Assembly (NCBI GenBank): GCA_963920575.1
Contig: OY986968.1
Span: forward strand, 6,379,485-6,443,484
Reading direction: 5' to 3'
Length of the DNA: 64,000 bases
DNA from: Narthecium ossifragum
Taxonomy: Eukaryota; Streptophyta; Magnoliopsida; Dioscoreales; Nartheciaceae
The notes below the pieces were generated by a model. That model searched no databases, was not told the DNA's origin, and saw nothing but the letters and a program-made list of their open reading frames with translations. The position numbers were made by a program, and so were the translations under genes. Positions 34,877 to 48,519 of the stretch are shown here, piece by piece. The number at the start of each line of letters is the position of its first letter. Positions within the stretch are counted from its first letter, which is position 1.

Positions 34877-35293
34877 TCCCTCCAAGAAACAGTCCGTCGA
34901 AATTGCTATTTTACTCCTTTTCCTCACATGATAAGGGGTACAAGCAAGGGGCATCAGCATATATGTGCTTCCATCAAGGTATGCCTCAGGGTCATTTTTA
35001 CCTTGAAACGAAGGAATATGCATCTTTATGCTATTGAGATTGTTATCTTCCTGATTCCAAACACATCTTCCTCGTGCATTCCTCCTATGGTTCCCCACTA
35101 AATTTCGGTCATCATCCTCCTCGGATCTGCCCCAATCATCTCTTTCATCCCTTGAATCTTCCATTCTATCCAACCTTCTGTGAACCTCATCCAATTCTCG
35201 CCTCATCATACGCCGCATCTCTCCCACAATGGCCTCTATAAACAACTTCGGATCAGCACTTTCCGCAACACATCTTTCACCACTTTGAGACAT
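34877..35293 (-). pseudogene. gag N-terminal fragment
   Basis: Begins MSQSGERC. A coiled, charged region (MRRMMRRELDEVHRRLDRME) leads to IPSFQGKNDPEAYL, the conserved start of the gag domain in one group of plant gypsy elements. After DPEAYL the normal continuation is replaced by unrelated sequence, so the domain is cut after about 110 residues. Confidence 0.75.
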
Positions 35294-35881
35294 GATATCC
35301 TATGAAAGAAACTCACAAAGACTCCCTCTTGTGTTTCACTCAAATCACTCAACACTCTTAGAAATTCCCCTTTCGGTTCTTATCGAACTAGTCAAACTCA
35401 AATCAGAAATTTTAACAACAATTCATACTAAAAACTTATCAAAGGATGCAAAGAAAGGCAAGGTATGCAAAGAAAATGTAAGATATGGAAAGAAAAGGCA
35501 AGGTTGATAGGTATGCAAAGAAAAGGTAAGGTGTGTAAAGAAAAGGCAAGGTTGATAATTCTGGACGATGAAACAGTTCTTCTTCTTCTTCTTCTTCTTC
35601 TTCTTTTTTCCCGAATTTCTTTCTTTCTTTCTTTCTTTTCTTTTTCTTTTCTTCCGAAGAAACACGAACACACTTGATGGGAAGAAGAAAGAACTTCATC
35701 TTTTTTTTTTATCAAATTTGATAAAGAAAATGACGTTCAAAAATTGATAATGAGGAATCTGAAGGGATAAAACAAGAAACGAATTTGATCTTCTATCAGA
35801 TTTGGTATAAAACTGAAGATCAAGGAATGATAAGGATAAGCAAACCTGAGACTAGAAACTGAGGCTTGATACCAACTAATA

Positions 35882-36411
35882 TGAACCTCGTCAAGTTCTG
35901 ACGAAACCCGTAGCAAGATGAGCTTGTAGGATCGTTCTACAATCAGGTTTGGATGGAAACATTTATCCGTTGCTTATAATCAATCAAGAACCTTGGTATG
36001 AGGTGAGGACGCCACAGATGGGGATGGAAATCTGTTTGATAAGTCTAGATGAATGCCACAAAAAAAATCCTGATAAGTTTGATAGTTCTACGAAGAACCA
36101 AAGAGAAATTCTCTCACTTTTTATCAATCAAAATCTGCTTTTCCATTACATAGATCATGCCCATATATATGCTAATACATTGAAAAAGTTATACTCCTAT
36201 TAAATTCGAATTTATGACTCTCCACAATTCCAAGACTTGAACAATCATTGTAAAGCACAATTAGTTAATAAGCTGAGTTCCCAAGTCAACCACTTCCAAC
36301 GACCTTGATTTAAACTCCAACTATCTTGACTTGAAACAATAAATGCCACACCCAGCTCATGCAACCTAATTCGTGAAGGCCTTGATGATTTGGACCTACC
36401 TTGGTTTTTCA
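35882..36411 (-). repeat. LTR of the truncated gypsy element
   Basis: TG..CA ends next to a primer-site-like sequence on its internal side. No second LTR is visible in the window. Confidence 0.6.
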
Positions 36412-36416
36412 TTAGC

Positions 36417-36542
36417 TTTAAACTCTAGGGGTCGTCACCTCTGATCTGCATAGCTCTTCTGCCTACTCTGCGCTGTTAGGAGTCTCTGTCTGATCTGAGC
36501 CAACCTCTCTGATGACTGTATGATGATGTCTGGACCGGTAAG
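36417..36542 (-). pseudogene. Post-integrase fragment of the decayed chromovirus
   Basis: Matches the (S)RQKSYxDQRRRPLEF region of the complete element (17930-18010). It is cut on the left by the truncated gypsy element and on the right by the solo LTR at 36543. Confidence 0.75.
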
Positions 36543-37966
36543 TGATAAGTCACTAAATGTTCATAATTCAACCCCTTAACTTAGCTTTGTTATGCCTAGA
36601 GTAGTTGTATTTGATTCTTGTTAGTTGATTTCAGGTTTAATCATGCTTTGAGAAGAAATGCAGGAAATTCAGCTAAAATGACTAAATAAACTGCTTCGTC
36701 GACTGTCAGTAACATATTCGCCAGATATTTTAAAAAGGTCAAAATATTCTGAAACTTTGAAATGTTCTAGAAGACATCAAGACCGACAAATGTCATGTTA
36801 GACACTTTGCGAGATTCCTTACAGATTAATACCAGTTTTGAAGAGTATGAAGATATACACCTGCTGAAAACTGGTCCGTCGACGTCTAGGAGAATATTCG
36901 CCAAATATTCCAGATAAGTCCGAATATTATAATATATTCGGAATCAGACAGAAGACTTCCTAACCTACAATGTTCTTGTTGAACACGTTTTTAAATTCTG
37001 GCTTGATTGGACTCAGTTGTGCTTGGAATAGACTGCCAAGATTAATTCAGAAAATCCGAGTTGTACTAGAGGTCCAACTTAACCCAAAACCCTAATTCCG
37101 GGAGTTAGCTTATAAAAAACGCTTTCGCTGGCCAAAAATAGGAGTCCCCATAGAGAGAAAAGAGAGGATTAAGTTTGCTAAAGAAGGTAGAGATGCGCTG
37201 GGGATCTCAAGCGTTCTTCACCAAATTCATGGTCGCCATCCACAAGATGAGTGGCTAATCTCTCACTTAGGGTTCTCATGAAACTCTAATGTAGCCTTCT
37301 TATATTTTTTCTAGTTAAATCTTGTAATCTTTTCTATGGCATGATCCTTTGAATTTGATTTTAATGACAATAGAGTTGAAGGAACCTGGTTGTCCTTTGA
37401 CGTATTTTCAGTCTTACACGATTGCGTTGCTTGAGTGTAAAGAATCTTCGGATGATTTTAATGTCACTTTTGTGTGTGCCTTTGAGATAGTTTATGCTAA
37501 GCAAAGATAGATTGTACTCAGGTTAAGTCCAAAGACAGTCTATGCTAAGCGAAGATAGACTATGTCGTAGGATAACATGAGCGTTCTTTTAGAAATTCAT
37601 GCGAGCTTAAGAAGCCGTGATTACATATGTCTAGATTAGAGAACAATAGGATACTAGAGAATACAAAAGGTGAAATTAGAGTGTATCGAGTAATCCCCAG
37701 GTCTTTCTCATATTGATTCATCTCTATCCTTTTATTGCTTTCTTAGTTAGATTTAATTCGATAGTTAATCAAAATCCTTCTCTTTCGTCTTAGGATAGAA
37801 AGTTTGAGATTGATTAAGTTCTTCTCTATTGATAATATTTCCCTGTGGTTTGATCCCGTATTTCATCACTATTCTACCCCATAGTTTAGTATTTTGAATT
37901 AGGGTTTATAAATTCTATTTTTGATTGTATTTGCATCGAATTTAACGACACGTTTGCAAGCGATCA
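36543..37966 (+). mobile_element. Tat-like solo LTR
   Basis: 1424 bp, TGATAAGTCACT to AAGCGATCA, flanked by GTAAG at 36538-36542 and 37967-37971. A TATA-like TATAAAAAA lies at 37111. About 230 and 410 bp upstream are two copies of a block with GTCGAC followed by ATATTCGCCA(G/A)ATATT (36698 and 36878). Confidence 0.93.
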
Positions 37967-37971
37967 GTAAG

Positions 37972-38127
37972 CGACACCTCACGAACCTCTGTCCAGCACA
38001 TCGATGACCGACACGGCCTGCCGTACAACGCCTCGAAGGGTGGAAAACCCAAGCTGGCCTGATAACTGTTGTAGTAGGCAATCTCAACCAGTGTCACGTT
38101 GTCGCGCCCCGACCCGCGAAAGCCCAA
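37972..38127 (-). pseudogene. Integrase fragment of the decayed chromovirus
   Basis: The frame reads TLVEIAYYNSYQASLGFPPF and EALYGRPCRS, the segment after the integrase core. The gene part stops at 38099 where an LTR begins. Confidence 0.85.
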
Positions 38128-38937
38128 CCGGGCCGGCGACGCGAACCGAAACCTAACAAACCGCGGGAAATATTGGTGAGGGTTCCCTCTAACCTATTGG
38201 TATCCCTAACAATTCATCACAAACACCCTTAATTTAAAAGACATAATTTAAACAACATCGAACCCAAGATTACAAACCCAAGTGAATTTAATATATATAT
38301 CATCGGAGAGGGGAAGATCAAAATACAACATTTATACAAACACTCCCGTAGGAGACTAACTAACATATGGTTCAAAAGAAGTAAAAGATCGCCACCTCTC
38401 AGATTCCGTCTGGCGCCGCCACACCGCCGACCAACTGCCCGGTAGGGGCCACCAAAGAGGAGCTAACGCCTGCACCTGTAAAACGCAGCCCGGGTAGGAG
38501 TGAGCATAAAGCTCAGTAGGGTTCTACACTACAACACACAGAAGGAAGAGGGAAACGCAACAGTGTCGCCCTCAAGTAAGACCTGGATGTATACAGGGGT
38601 CCCATAACCCCACCGCGTGTCCTTGAGGCCCACGATCATGGTCTTCCAGCCGAACTGGTCACATGTGAGGTCACACTCAGTAAGCAGGACTAACACTGCT
38701 GGCCCAAAAGCAGGGAACGACACTGTAGGCGGGAAATTGAATTACTAAGTAGTGAGCCTCTCTACTCAACGGTTAACACAGTGGAACACAGGCTACACCT
38801 CAGAATCCGACTCGAGGCCGACACTACCTCTACAATCATCAAGCAATAAGTGTACCAGTCATCTAGGCCTATCATCATGTGAGGACCCGTTTCTCCAACC
38901 CGGTCCGACCGCATTGGGTAAAGGGCTTGGCCTGGTT

Positions 38938-41200
38938 TGTCGCGCCCTGACCCACGTAGGCCCAACCGGGCCGGGTGATGTGAACCGGAACCTAACCTAC
39001 TGCGGAAATTTTGGCGAGGTTTCCCTCTAATTGTAGTGGTCACCCTAGCAATTCATAATCATCCTATATTATACAATCATTCACAAACCTTAAAAACTGA
39101 ACTGGAAGATAATACAAATCCTCAAAACATGGAAATTATACATTTATCACTCCCATAGGAGACTATCTATAACAAAATGGTAAAACTGAGATCGCCGTTC
39201 TTCAAGCACCGCCAGACGCCGCCACGTCACCAAACACCGGCCCGGTAGGGGCGACCGAAGAAGAGCTAGCGCCAGCACCTGCAAAACGCAGCCCGGGTAG
39301 GAGTGGGCACTAAGCTAAGCAGGGATACTACACTACGACACTCACAAGGGAGGGAACACAATAGTGTCGCCCCCAAGCAAAGCCTGGATGTATACAGAGG
39401 TCCCATAACCCCACCGGACTTCCCAGAACGCAGGCTCCCAGCACTGCGGACTCACAGCAGGTTCGTGAACACTACTGGGGGGGACAAGGCACCGCTGAGT
39501 GGGCACACCCCCTACTCAGAGAGTCAAAGACTGCCAGACACCGGCTACACCTCAGGACTCGGCTCGAGGCCGACATGACCTCTAAACATCAAACAACATG
39601 TATTCAGGTCATCTAACCATATCATCGAAATCGACTGAATACTACAAATCGAGTACTGGACCAAGCTACCCGCAACGGTCCTAGAGCTAGATCCGGACTA
39701 CCCGAAAGCCCCGGATCAGCGATCAATCCATCGCCAGTGTCCTACACAGATGCAACTAATGCACAACACAATGCATGCTATGACATGCGCAGGATAAAGC
39801 ATGTAAGCATGCAACAATATGTGATGATATAAATAACAAGGTCTGGGCACGACACCCTGCCGGGCAAGGGTGGTAAACAGGTAAGTAAGGTCTAGGAGCT
39901 GCTGCAGTGGTACCACCACCAACTGCCAGCAGTCCACCACAGCACCTGCATCGGGAAGCAGCCCCGCAAACAACAGCTCACAGATATCACAGATAAAGCC
40001 CTTGGCGCACGCCGGCATGCAAGGCTAAGGAAAGCTGTAGGGCTACCCGCCCGTTTATTCTAAACATCCCGGGAGTCATCACTCCCCCGGTTCACCACTG
40101 CCCCTATTATAGGGCTAACATGCTTAAATATATGTACAAGGTATAAAACGGTAAGGGAAAACCGGCATACCAAGCCCCGCGGGCAAAAGCCATAAAAAAT
40201 TCATCTCTGCTACTAAAGGATCGATCTTTTCCTAAGATCGATCTTTTAAGTAATAGTGAGCCTTCCCTCACTGTCGAGCTAAAGAAGATCGATCCTTCCT
40301 CCCAGGAAGATCGATCTTTCTCGCGACAGAGGGCACCCTTCTTGTCGCGCCAAGAAAGATCGATCCTTCATCCCAGGAAGATCGATCCTCCTCGCGACGC
40401 AGGGTAACCATGCTACCCAAGACCCGGGATCGATCATCTCCAAGCAGAGGATCGATCCTTCATCGGGTGCAGCATGACCAACCCAGAGAGATCGATCCTT
40501 CCTCTGGAAGGATCGATTCGGATGGGTTCTCCGGCGTACATCCGGCGAGAAATACCGCCGAAAAATACATCCAAACTTTCCAAAACTCTGGGATATGATA
40601 GATCAAGATACCACGAGTCCAAAACCGGTGAAATCACGGAAAACCAACATGTATATCTACAGATCTAAGCAAAAGATCAAATACGAACCGGAAAAACTTC
40701 CAAAAACTCAAAAAGATGTAGGTAGGATCCCTACCTATGCAATAGCAGCTTTAATCCCAGTTGCTAGGCCTTGGATCATCCTCAAACGCCTTCAAAAATC
40801 GATAGATCTGAGCTCCAGATCTCCGGATTTCAAAAGGATTCAAGGAAGAAGATCTCGTCTGCTTTATAGGCAAATGAACCGACTTATGAATGATCGATCT
40901 TTCCCTCGAGAAAGATCGATCCTTCATGACGATCACACTTGACTTTTTGGCACCAAAAGATCGATCTTCTAGCAAGGAAGGATCAATCATTTAGGTGCAG
41001 AAAGCTAGACTTGGGCTAGAACTCAAGCCCAAGCCCGGATCTTTCGATCCTGGGTCCCACTAACCATTCTAGCCAAACATTATCACAAACATGGTCAGTG
41101 TGTACATACGCGAGTGTAAAACAAGCTGACAAGGCGCAATTTACCAAATTGCCCTTGCGGTCCACAGCGAGCCACAGGAGTAGAGGGACGGGTCCTCACA
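38938..41200 (-). mobile_element. Solo LTR (reverse), innermost
   Basis: 2263 bp, TGTCGCGCCC to GGTCCTCACA, flanked by TGGTT at 38933-38937 and 41201-41205. It is in the family of the complete element's LTRs and carries palindrome clusters at 40218-40510 and 40890-40990. Confidence 0.95.
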
Positions 41201-41484
41201 TGGTTGGTTTTGGCCCGGTTGGCCTTGGGGTGCAATCGATTGATCGCATCGTTGTTTTTGGACCCTAAGGGCAATTTGGTAAATTGCGCCTTGGCGATCA
41301 GTTTCACACCCGCGGAGTGCACACACGGCCTTGATTAATGTACGTGATTGTTTAGATTTAGCAGGAGCGTTCATGATCGTCAAATCCGAACGAGATTGCG
41401 ACGAGATCGCAATTTGGAGTCAAATCGGATTCGGTCCGATCGATTGGCTCGTCTGAACCGGCTAAGCCACTAAAGTGACTTAAC

Positions 41485-41516
<32 letters not shown>

Positions 41517-44043
41517 TTTCCTTTATTTTTCCTTCTTTCTTCTCATTTTCCTCTTTTCTTCCCCTGCTCTTCCCCGCGCCCAACCCCTTCTCTTCCCCGC
41601 GCCCAACCCCTTCTCTTCTTCTCCTCCACTCACGACCACGCCGGCCGGCCCTCTCCCCTCTCCGGAGTTTTGCCACCCTTGTCGGCCACCCCTTCGTCCC
41701 TCCTGAGCTCTCCTCTCCTCTTCCCAGATCCCCTCCGGCTTCTCCCTCCTCTCCTCCATCTTCCCGTCGCGTTTGGAGGGAGGCATCGGACGGCTCCCGG
41801 TGGTTCCCCAGCAAGCCAGAGGCGGCGGCGAGGCCCCCTCTCCCTTCTCCCTCCCTTTCTCTCTCCCGCGGATGTCCCTTTCTTCTCCGACGATGGCTAC
41901 GGATGTGGGAGGACCTCCAACGGCTCTCCGGCGAGCTGGAGACAGCGGCGTCGACAGAGGACGGCGGATCACGGCGGATTAGCGAGGATTGAAGCTTGGA
42001 TTGGCGTTTAAAGTAGGGTTTCTACCTTAATATTTAGGTTAAGCTAGATCCAGGGTTTGGTTTGATTGTTTGTTGATTTCTTTGTGCTAATTAGTTCCTC
42101 TAAGCTTTCCTAGCATCTAATCTACCTCTCATGTGATTTGTTTTCGATTTTAGCCGAATTTTTACATGTTTTTTTCTCGGATTTCCGTCGATGCTCTGTT
42201 CTTTGATGAACAGTCGGGTTTGTGTCCGATTTCTGAGCTGTGTAAGCATTATCTCGTGTAACTTTCAAGATGAAAGTTGTAGATCATCGAATCTACTTTC
42301 AATTGCTGCTGGTTTCGTGATTTTTGGATTTATATACGATTTTTGGTGAATATTTTCCTAAATTGCTGCGAAACAGGAATTAAGAAATTAGTCAATTAAT
42401 TAAGCGGAAATTAGCCATCAGTTAGACCCAATTCTTGGACATGATATTCCTAACATGCAATTGAATTCATGATCAAGTTTGATTTCCAGTTTGACGTCAA
42501 TTCGATGAGATTTCATCGCTTTTGGCCGAAGACCGAAATACGTGGTTTTCATCTATTTTTGTTCGTCCGTTTGAATTGGATTTTGGGTAGGCGTATTGAG
42601 AACCATTAATGAGCATGTATGCTAAGTTTCACATTAATCGGACGGACATAGTGAAACCTAGGTTATACCCTAATCTTGTGGAATATATAGAATTAAAGCA
42701 TGTTTAATCAATTATAGTTTGTCTATTTCATCTACTATCATGTATTGACATTCTTAGCAGTATTTGATAGATACATGATGATTTGGTAAGTTTTGGGAGA
42801 TTAATCCCTCGATTCCTACATGGTTATTTGTGTTGCTAATCTTCTAGCTTAATTATCAGTTGATTACGAAGTATGCTTAGTATCCACATAACTTTTGGAT
42901 AGAATGCTATTTATTCATGTATTGCATTCATTGATGTATCTAAACCTATGTAAGACTTGTGGTTGAACCAAGGGAGTCATGCCCCTTGGGCTGTTTAGAT
43001 AATTAGATGGGCCGAAGGTGTGCCCTAGTTGATGTATATTGTAGTCGTGGTTGATTGTTGTAATTGTTTGGCCGGGGTTGTATCTCGTTGTAGAAATTGC
43101 GGTTGACGGCTATGGATGCCGTCGTAATGCCGGAATTTGAATTGAAATGTTCATTTACGGCCTGTTGCCGTTGTTGTGGTAGATAGATATGTAATTGTAG
43201 TTTAGACCCATGCTATGATTACCCTCCGGCAAGTTTGATGCTTTGCCTAGCCCATGTATGTTGTTTTGGCATATCGTTGCATGTTACTATTCATGTATTC
43301 ATGTGCCTGAGCATTGCATGCATTTGATTTGCATTAGAAGAATTAGGCTAGGTGGTAGGCGATGGATTTGATTGCCGATCCGGAGTTCTCGGGTAGCCCG
43401 GGTCTAGCCCTAGGACCGGGGTTTGGGGTAGTCTAGGATTAGGATGTGATTGTCACCAATGATTATGTTTGATATGATTCGAGGATTATTAGGTAGTCGG
43501 ACTGGAATATTGTGGTTGAGGTTTAGAGGTCGTGTTGTTTCTCCAAGGCCAAGTGCTAAGGATGGATGTCGATGCGTTCCCTGACATGTGTGTCCCCGCG
43601 AGAGATGGTATGACTGGGCATGGGGGTACCTGGACAGGAGCCCGCAGTCTTTGTTTCCTCTCGTTTGTTCTTGGGTAAGGGTGATCCCGCATGGTACCCC
43701 TGTTGGTGTTTCGGATGATCTTGGTAACATGTTCAAGAGAGAGGTTCATGACAGTAGCCCTTGGGACATCGATAGGGTTATGAGACCCTTGGCATTCCTT
43801 AGACTTAGGCGGAGAGACAACACAGTTGTTGTTTTCCTCCCTTCAGTGTGACGTAGAATAGCGTAGAACCCTACTGAGCTTTGTTGCTCACTCCTACCTG
43901 GGCTGCATCGGCGATGCAGCTCGATGCAGTTCCTTCTTTTTCAGGTAGTTGCAGCTTAGAGGCGACACTCCCCTTGGCGGCGCGTGAGATCGAGGACATC
44001 ATCACTTTCTTTTATTCAATTGATGTACATCCTTGAATGTATG

Positions 44044-46811
44044 TGTGAGGATCCGTTCCTCCAACCCGGTCCGACCGCGGTAGGTCGAGGGTCTGGTTTT
44101 GTGGTTTGGCCCGGTTGGCCTTGGGTTGCGATCGGTTGATCGCATCGTGATTTTTTTGGACCCAAGGGCAATTTGGTAAATTGCGCCTTGGCGGTAAGTT
44201 TCACACACGCGTAGTGCACACGCGGCCTTGATTGATGTACGTGATTGAGTAGATCCAGTAGAGATCGCAACTTGGAGCCTGATCGGATTCAGTCCGATCA
44301 GTTGGCTCGTCTGAACCGGCTAAGCCACTTAAGTGGCTTAACCCTCTTCTCTCTCCTACTTATTTTCTCTCTCTCCTTTTTCCCCTTTTCTCTCTTTCTT
44401 TTCCTTTTTCTTTCTTTTCCTTCTTTCCCTCTTCCCTGCCATCCTGTGCCCGACTCCCTCCTCCTTCCTTTCCTTCTCTCTCCCGCGGCTACCCTCCCTC
44501 TCTCCCGCGGCGATCCCGTCCCTTCCCCGGCGGCCTGGAGGCGGCGGCGAGGTCCCCTTCTCCTCCTCCTTCCTCCTCTCTCTCTCTCTTCCACGGGCAG
44601 CCCTCTTCCTTCTCCGGCGACGGCTGCGGCTATGGGAGGCCTCCGGCGAGCTGGAGACGATGGCGACGACGGGGGATGGTGGATCACGGCGGGTTGAAGC
44701 TTGGATTTGCATTTAAGGTAGGGTTTCTACCTTGATCTTTAGGATTAGCTAGATCTAGGGTTTGATTGTTTGATCTATGGTTTTATGTGTGTTAATTAGT
44801 CCCCTAAGCATGCTTAGTAACTGATATGAGCTTGGTAGGATTTTATCTTGGATTTAAGCTGGATTTATACATGCTTTTCCCAGATTTTATTGATGCTCTG
44901 TTTTTCTGCAAGCTGAGCCGTTCAAGCTCAGATCGTGGCTCATACGTGCATGATCTTGTTTGATCATCAACACGAGAGTTGTCGATCTTCGAATCTACTT
45001 TCATTTGCCGCTGATTTCATAAATTTCGGAGTTTTCTACGATTTATGGTGATTATTCTTCGGATCTGCGATGAGACCAAAATTAGTGAATTGATTAGTGA
45101 ATTCTGGGAAGATTAGCCATTAGATTAATCCAATTCTTGGGCTGCATGTTCTTAGTATGCTAATCTACCTTTGCCCAAGTTTAATTTCCAATTCGACGTC
45201 GTTTGGACGTCGAATTGATGAGATTCCATCGCCTCTAACTAGGGTTAAATGTAGAAATCCAGAAATTAGCTTGTTAGTGGATTTTCGATGTTTTATCGTG
45301 TTTGATTCTTCGGGATTCATGTGATTGGTATTCCTAGAGATCTCGATGGCTAGCATGTTCTAATTGGTGGTTTTTAGATGATTAATTGTTTAATTTTCGG
45401 CATGTTTAGTTAGATATAAACCATCCTTGTTTAATTAGCAATTAATTGCATGTCATGCTTATCTTACATCGTATTGTATACATGTATGCTTGCCTTGTGG
45501 TTGAACCAAGGGAGTCATGCCCCTTGGGATGTTTAGATAATTAAGTGGGCCGAAGGTGTGCCCTAGTTGATATTAACTTGTAATTGTGGCCTGTTGTGTA
45601 TTGCGTGGCTGGGGTTGTATCCCTGTTGTAGAAATTGTGGTTGACGACTGTGGACGCCGTTGTAATGCCGGATTTTGATCTGTTGGATACTTGTTACTAT
45701 AGCTTTGCTAGATAGATCCTTATTGCTTGAACCTTTGCTATGTTTACCCTCCGACAAGCTTGATGCTTCGCCTAGCCCGTGTATGTTGTCTTGGCATATT
45801 GTTGCATGCTACTATTCCTGTATTCCTGTGCCTGAGCATTGCATGCATCTGTGTGCATTAGAAGCATTAGGCTAGGTGACAGACGATGGTTTCGATCGTC
45901 GGTCCGGGGTTCTCGGGTAGCCCGGATCTAGCCCTAGGACCGGGGTTTGGGTAGTCGAGGATTAGGACGTGATTGTCATCAATGATCATGTTTGATATCA
46001 TTCGAGGATTATTAGGTAGTCGGACTGGAATATTATATTATTTGAGGTTTAGAGGTCATGTTGTTCTCCCAAGGCCAAGTGCTAAGGATGGTTGTCGGTG
46101 CCCCTGATTTGGTCCCCATGCAGTGGCTTCCTGCTAGGTAAGGGTGATCCTACTGGTTCTGGTTCTCTATTTCCTCCCAGCGTGTTTGGTTGATGTATCC
46201 CAGCGTGGTCGGTTGAGAAGAGTAGGGTCCTTGGGGTAGTCGGCAGGGGTTGTGGGACCTCGTGGCATTCCTTAGGCTTGAGGATGGAGACAACACTGTT
46301 GCTGTTTCCCTTCCTTTCTGTGTGACGTAGAATAGCGTAGAACCCTACTGAGCTTTGTTACTCACTCCTACCTGGCCTGCATCGGCGATGCAGGTCGATG
46401 CAGTCCCTTCTTTTTCAGGTAGCTGCGGTGTTGGAGGCGGTACTCCCCTTGGTGGTGCGTGACATCGAGGATATCATCAGTTATTCTATTCAATTGATGT
46501 ACAGCTTTAAATGTATAAATTGTAATCTGAAGGAGAAATGTATTTGTATTCCAATTTGATGTAAATTGATCAGAGATTGCTGTACTTAGAGGATTTGAAT
46601 CATTATTGTATCTTTTTAAAGTTAATTGAGTACTTTAGTAGTTAATTTGTATTATGATTTGATGATAGGATAGTTTAAATTAATTGTGAATATTATAATC
46701 ATGCACCAGGTTTGAAAGTGATGTTTACAGGGGAGGCTCTCGTCATTTGATTTTAGAGTTTAGGACCCTCACGTCTCGGCATGGATGGGTTTTCAGGGTC
46801 GGGGCGTGACA
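44044..46811 (+). mobile_element. Solo LTR (forward), innermost
   Basis: 2768 bp, TGTGAGGATCCG to GGGGCGTGACA, flanked by GTATG at 44039-44043 and 46812-46816. It inserted near the 3' end of a sister LTR, so about 300 bp (46500-46811 and 46812-47109) appear twice. Confidence 0.94.
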
Positions 46812-48434
46812 GTATGAATTGTAATATGAAGGAGAAATGTATTTGTATTTCAATTTGATGTAAATTGATCAGAGATTGATGTACTCAGAGGACTTGAACC
46901 ACTATTGTATCTTTTTAAAGTTAATTGAGTATTGTAGTGGTTAATTTGTATTATGATTTGATGATAGGATAGTTTAAATAAATTGTGAATATTATAATCA
47001 TGCATCAGGTTTAAAAGTGATATTTACAAAGGAGACTCTCGCCGTTTGATTTTAGATTTAGGACCCTCATGTCCCGGCCCGGATGGGTTTTCTGGGTCGG
47101 GGCGTGACACATCAAGTTTGACTGGACACCACAATTCGAACCGGGTCCAAACTACCCAACCCCGGTCCTAGGGCTAAATCCGAGCTTCCAGCATCGGGAC
47201 GGCGACCCACAGTATCACCCACGCCCTAATCATGCAACTAATGCACAACATAGAATGTATGCGATGAACATAGACAGGTAAGAGGTAACCATGCAATAAT
47301 ATGATAAGACAACATACAAGTCCAACTGGATCACTGAAGCGGTACTACCAACCGTTGCCAGCCAATCCCTTGCGGGTCCCGGCATTACGACGGTACCACG
47401 ACCGTCAACCGCAGACTCCTGCAACGGAAAGCAACCCCGAAAACTCTGGTGAACAGTAAAATATAATATTATATGTTTCGAACATATAATATTATTAAAT
47501 CACCAAAAATCCTCTACTTAGAAGCTAATTGACCCCGTCGATCCGACGTCCAAATGACGGATTCGAGATCCAACCTAGAAATCAGTAGATCAACAAGCGG
47601 GGATCAACATATCCAAAATCGGGAAACATCCAACGGCTCGATTAACAGGAAAATACTAATCAAAATGGCTAATCTCACTAACTTACCATTACTTGCTGCA
47701 ACGCAGCCCGCCCGTATGAAATTCATAACAAATCATAGGAAAATCAGAAAATTATCAAATCAGTTGGGACTGAGAGTAGATGCAAAGGTCTACAACGCTT
47801 ATGTTCGTCCTAACCCAAGAACATGCACGTACCGATCGGAAAACGCGCCGTACACCAGCTGTTATTCAAGAACAGCAGAAACTGAAAAATCCGAGATTAA
47901 ACATGCTTAAATCCTACTAAAATCTCAACCAAAGCTTATGAAACTTAAAACAGAAATTATACTAGGCAAGAGGCATCCAACAACACAAAGAACAACAAGA
48001 TCTAATGGCTAGATCAAGAGAAAACCCCTAAACTAACTCACGTAGGTAGAAACCGACCGGAAACGCAAATCCTTGGTTGATTCCCCGCTAACCAGTCACC
48101 AATCCAGCTTCAAACCACACCATGGATCTTCTTCACGTCGCCACGGATCCAACGAGCCTTCAAACGCCCAAAACGGTGGCCGGAGGAGGGAGAACGGAGA
48201 AGAAGAAGGGGTTGCCAGAAAAACAGGGGAAACAGAACCGCAGGAAGAAGAAAGAAGAAGGAAAAAGAAGGAGAAGGAGAAGAGGAAGAAGAGGAAGGGG
48301 AAAAGATGGGGAAGGAGGAGAAGAAGAGGAAAAGGGAGATGAGAGGAGAGAAAGTCCTCTCTTCCTCTGACAGTGGAGAGTGACGACCAACGGCGGCCGT
48401 CCTCTCAAAATCCATCGTCAAGACTTTCTGGCAC

Positions 48435-48519
48435 AGGAAGATCGATCTCCTTAGCAAGGAAGATTGATCTCCTTAGCAAGGAAGATCGATCTCCTTAGCA
48501 AGGAAGATCGATCTCCTTT
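48435..48519. repeat. 22-bp tandem repeat, four copies, each with GATCGATC
   Basis: Unit AGGAAGATCGATCTCCTTAG plus CA, starting at 48435, 48457, 48479 and 48501. One copy has ATTGAT in place of ATCGAT. It lies in the outer solo LTR at the position of the second cluster of sister LTRs. Confidence 0.95.

Larger units (their letters stand above)
34771..36411 (-). mobile_element. Truncated gypsy element: 5' LTR, leader and gag start
   Basis: On minus: an LTR of about 530 bp (36411-35882, TGAAAAACC ... GAGGTTCA), a TGGTATCAAGCC primer-site-like sequence at 35874-35863, a long leader with a (TTC)n run (35578-35605), and a gag start at 35293. The rest is lost at or beyond the gap. It interrupts the C-terminal coding end of the decayed chromovirus whose sequence resumes near 36417. 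Confidence 0.7.
38878..47109 (+). mobile_element. Solo LTR (forward), itself interrupted twice
   Basis: Starts TGTGAGGACCCG and ends TCGGGGCGTGACA, flanked by CATCA at 38873-38877 and 47110-47114. After removal of the two inner LTRs it is about 3.2 kb. Confidence 0.92.

Noticed and set aside
48073..48457. Lys/Arg/Glu-rich frames on both strands
   Set aside because: GA-rich LTR tract with frames open in several registers, which is compositional.
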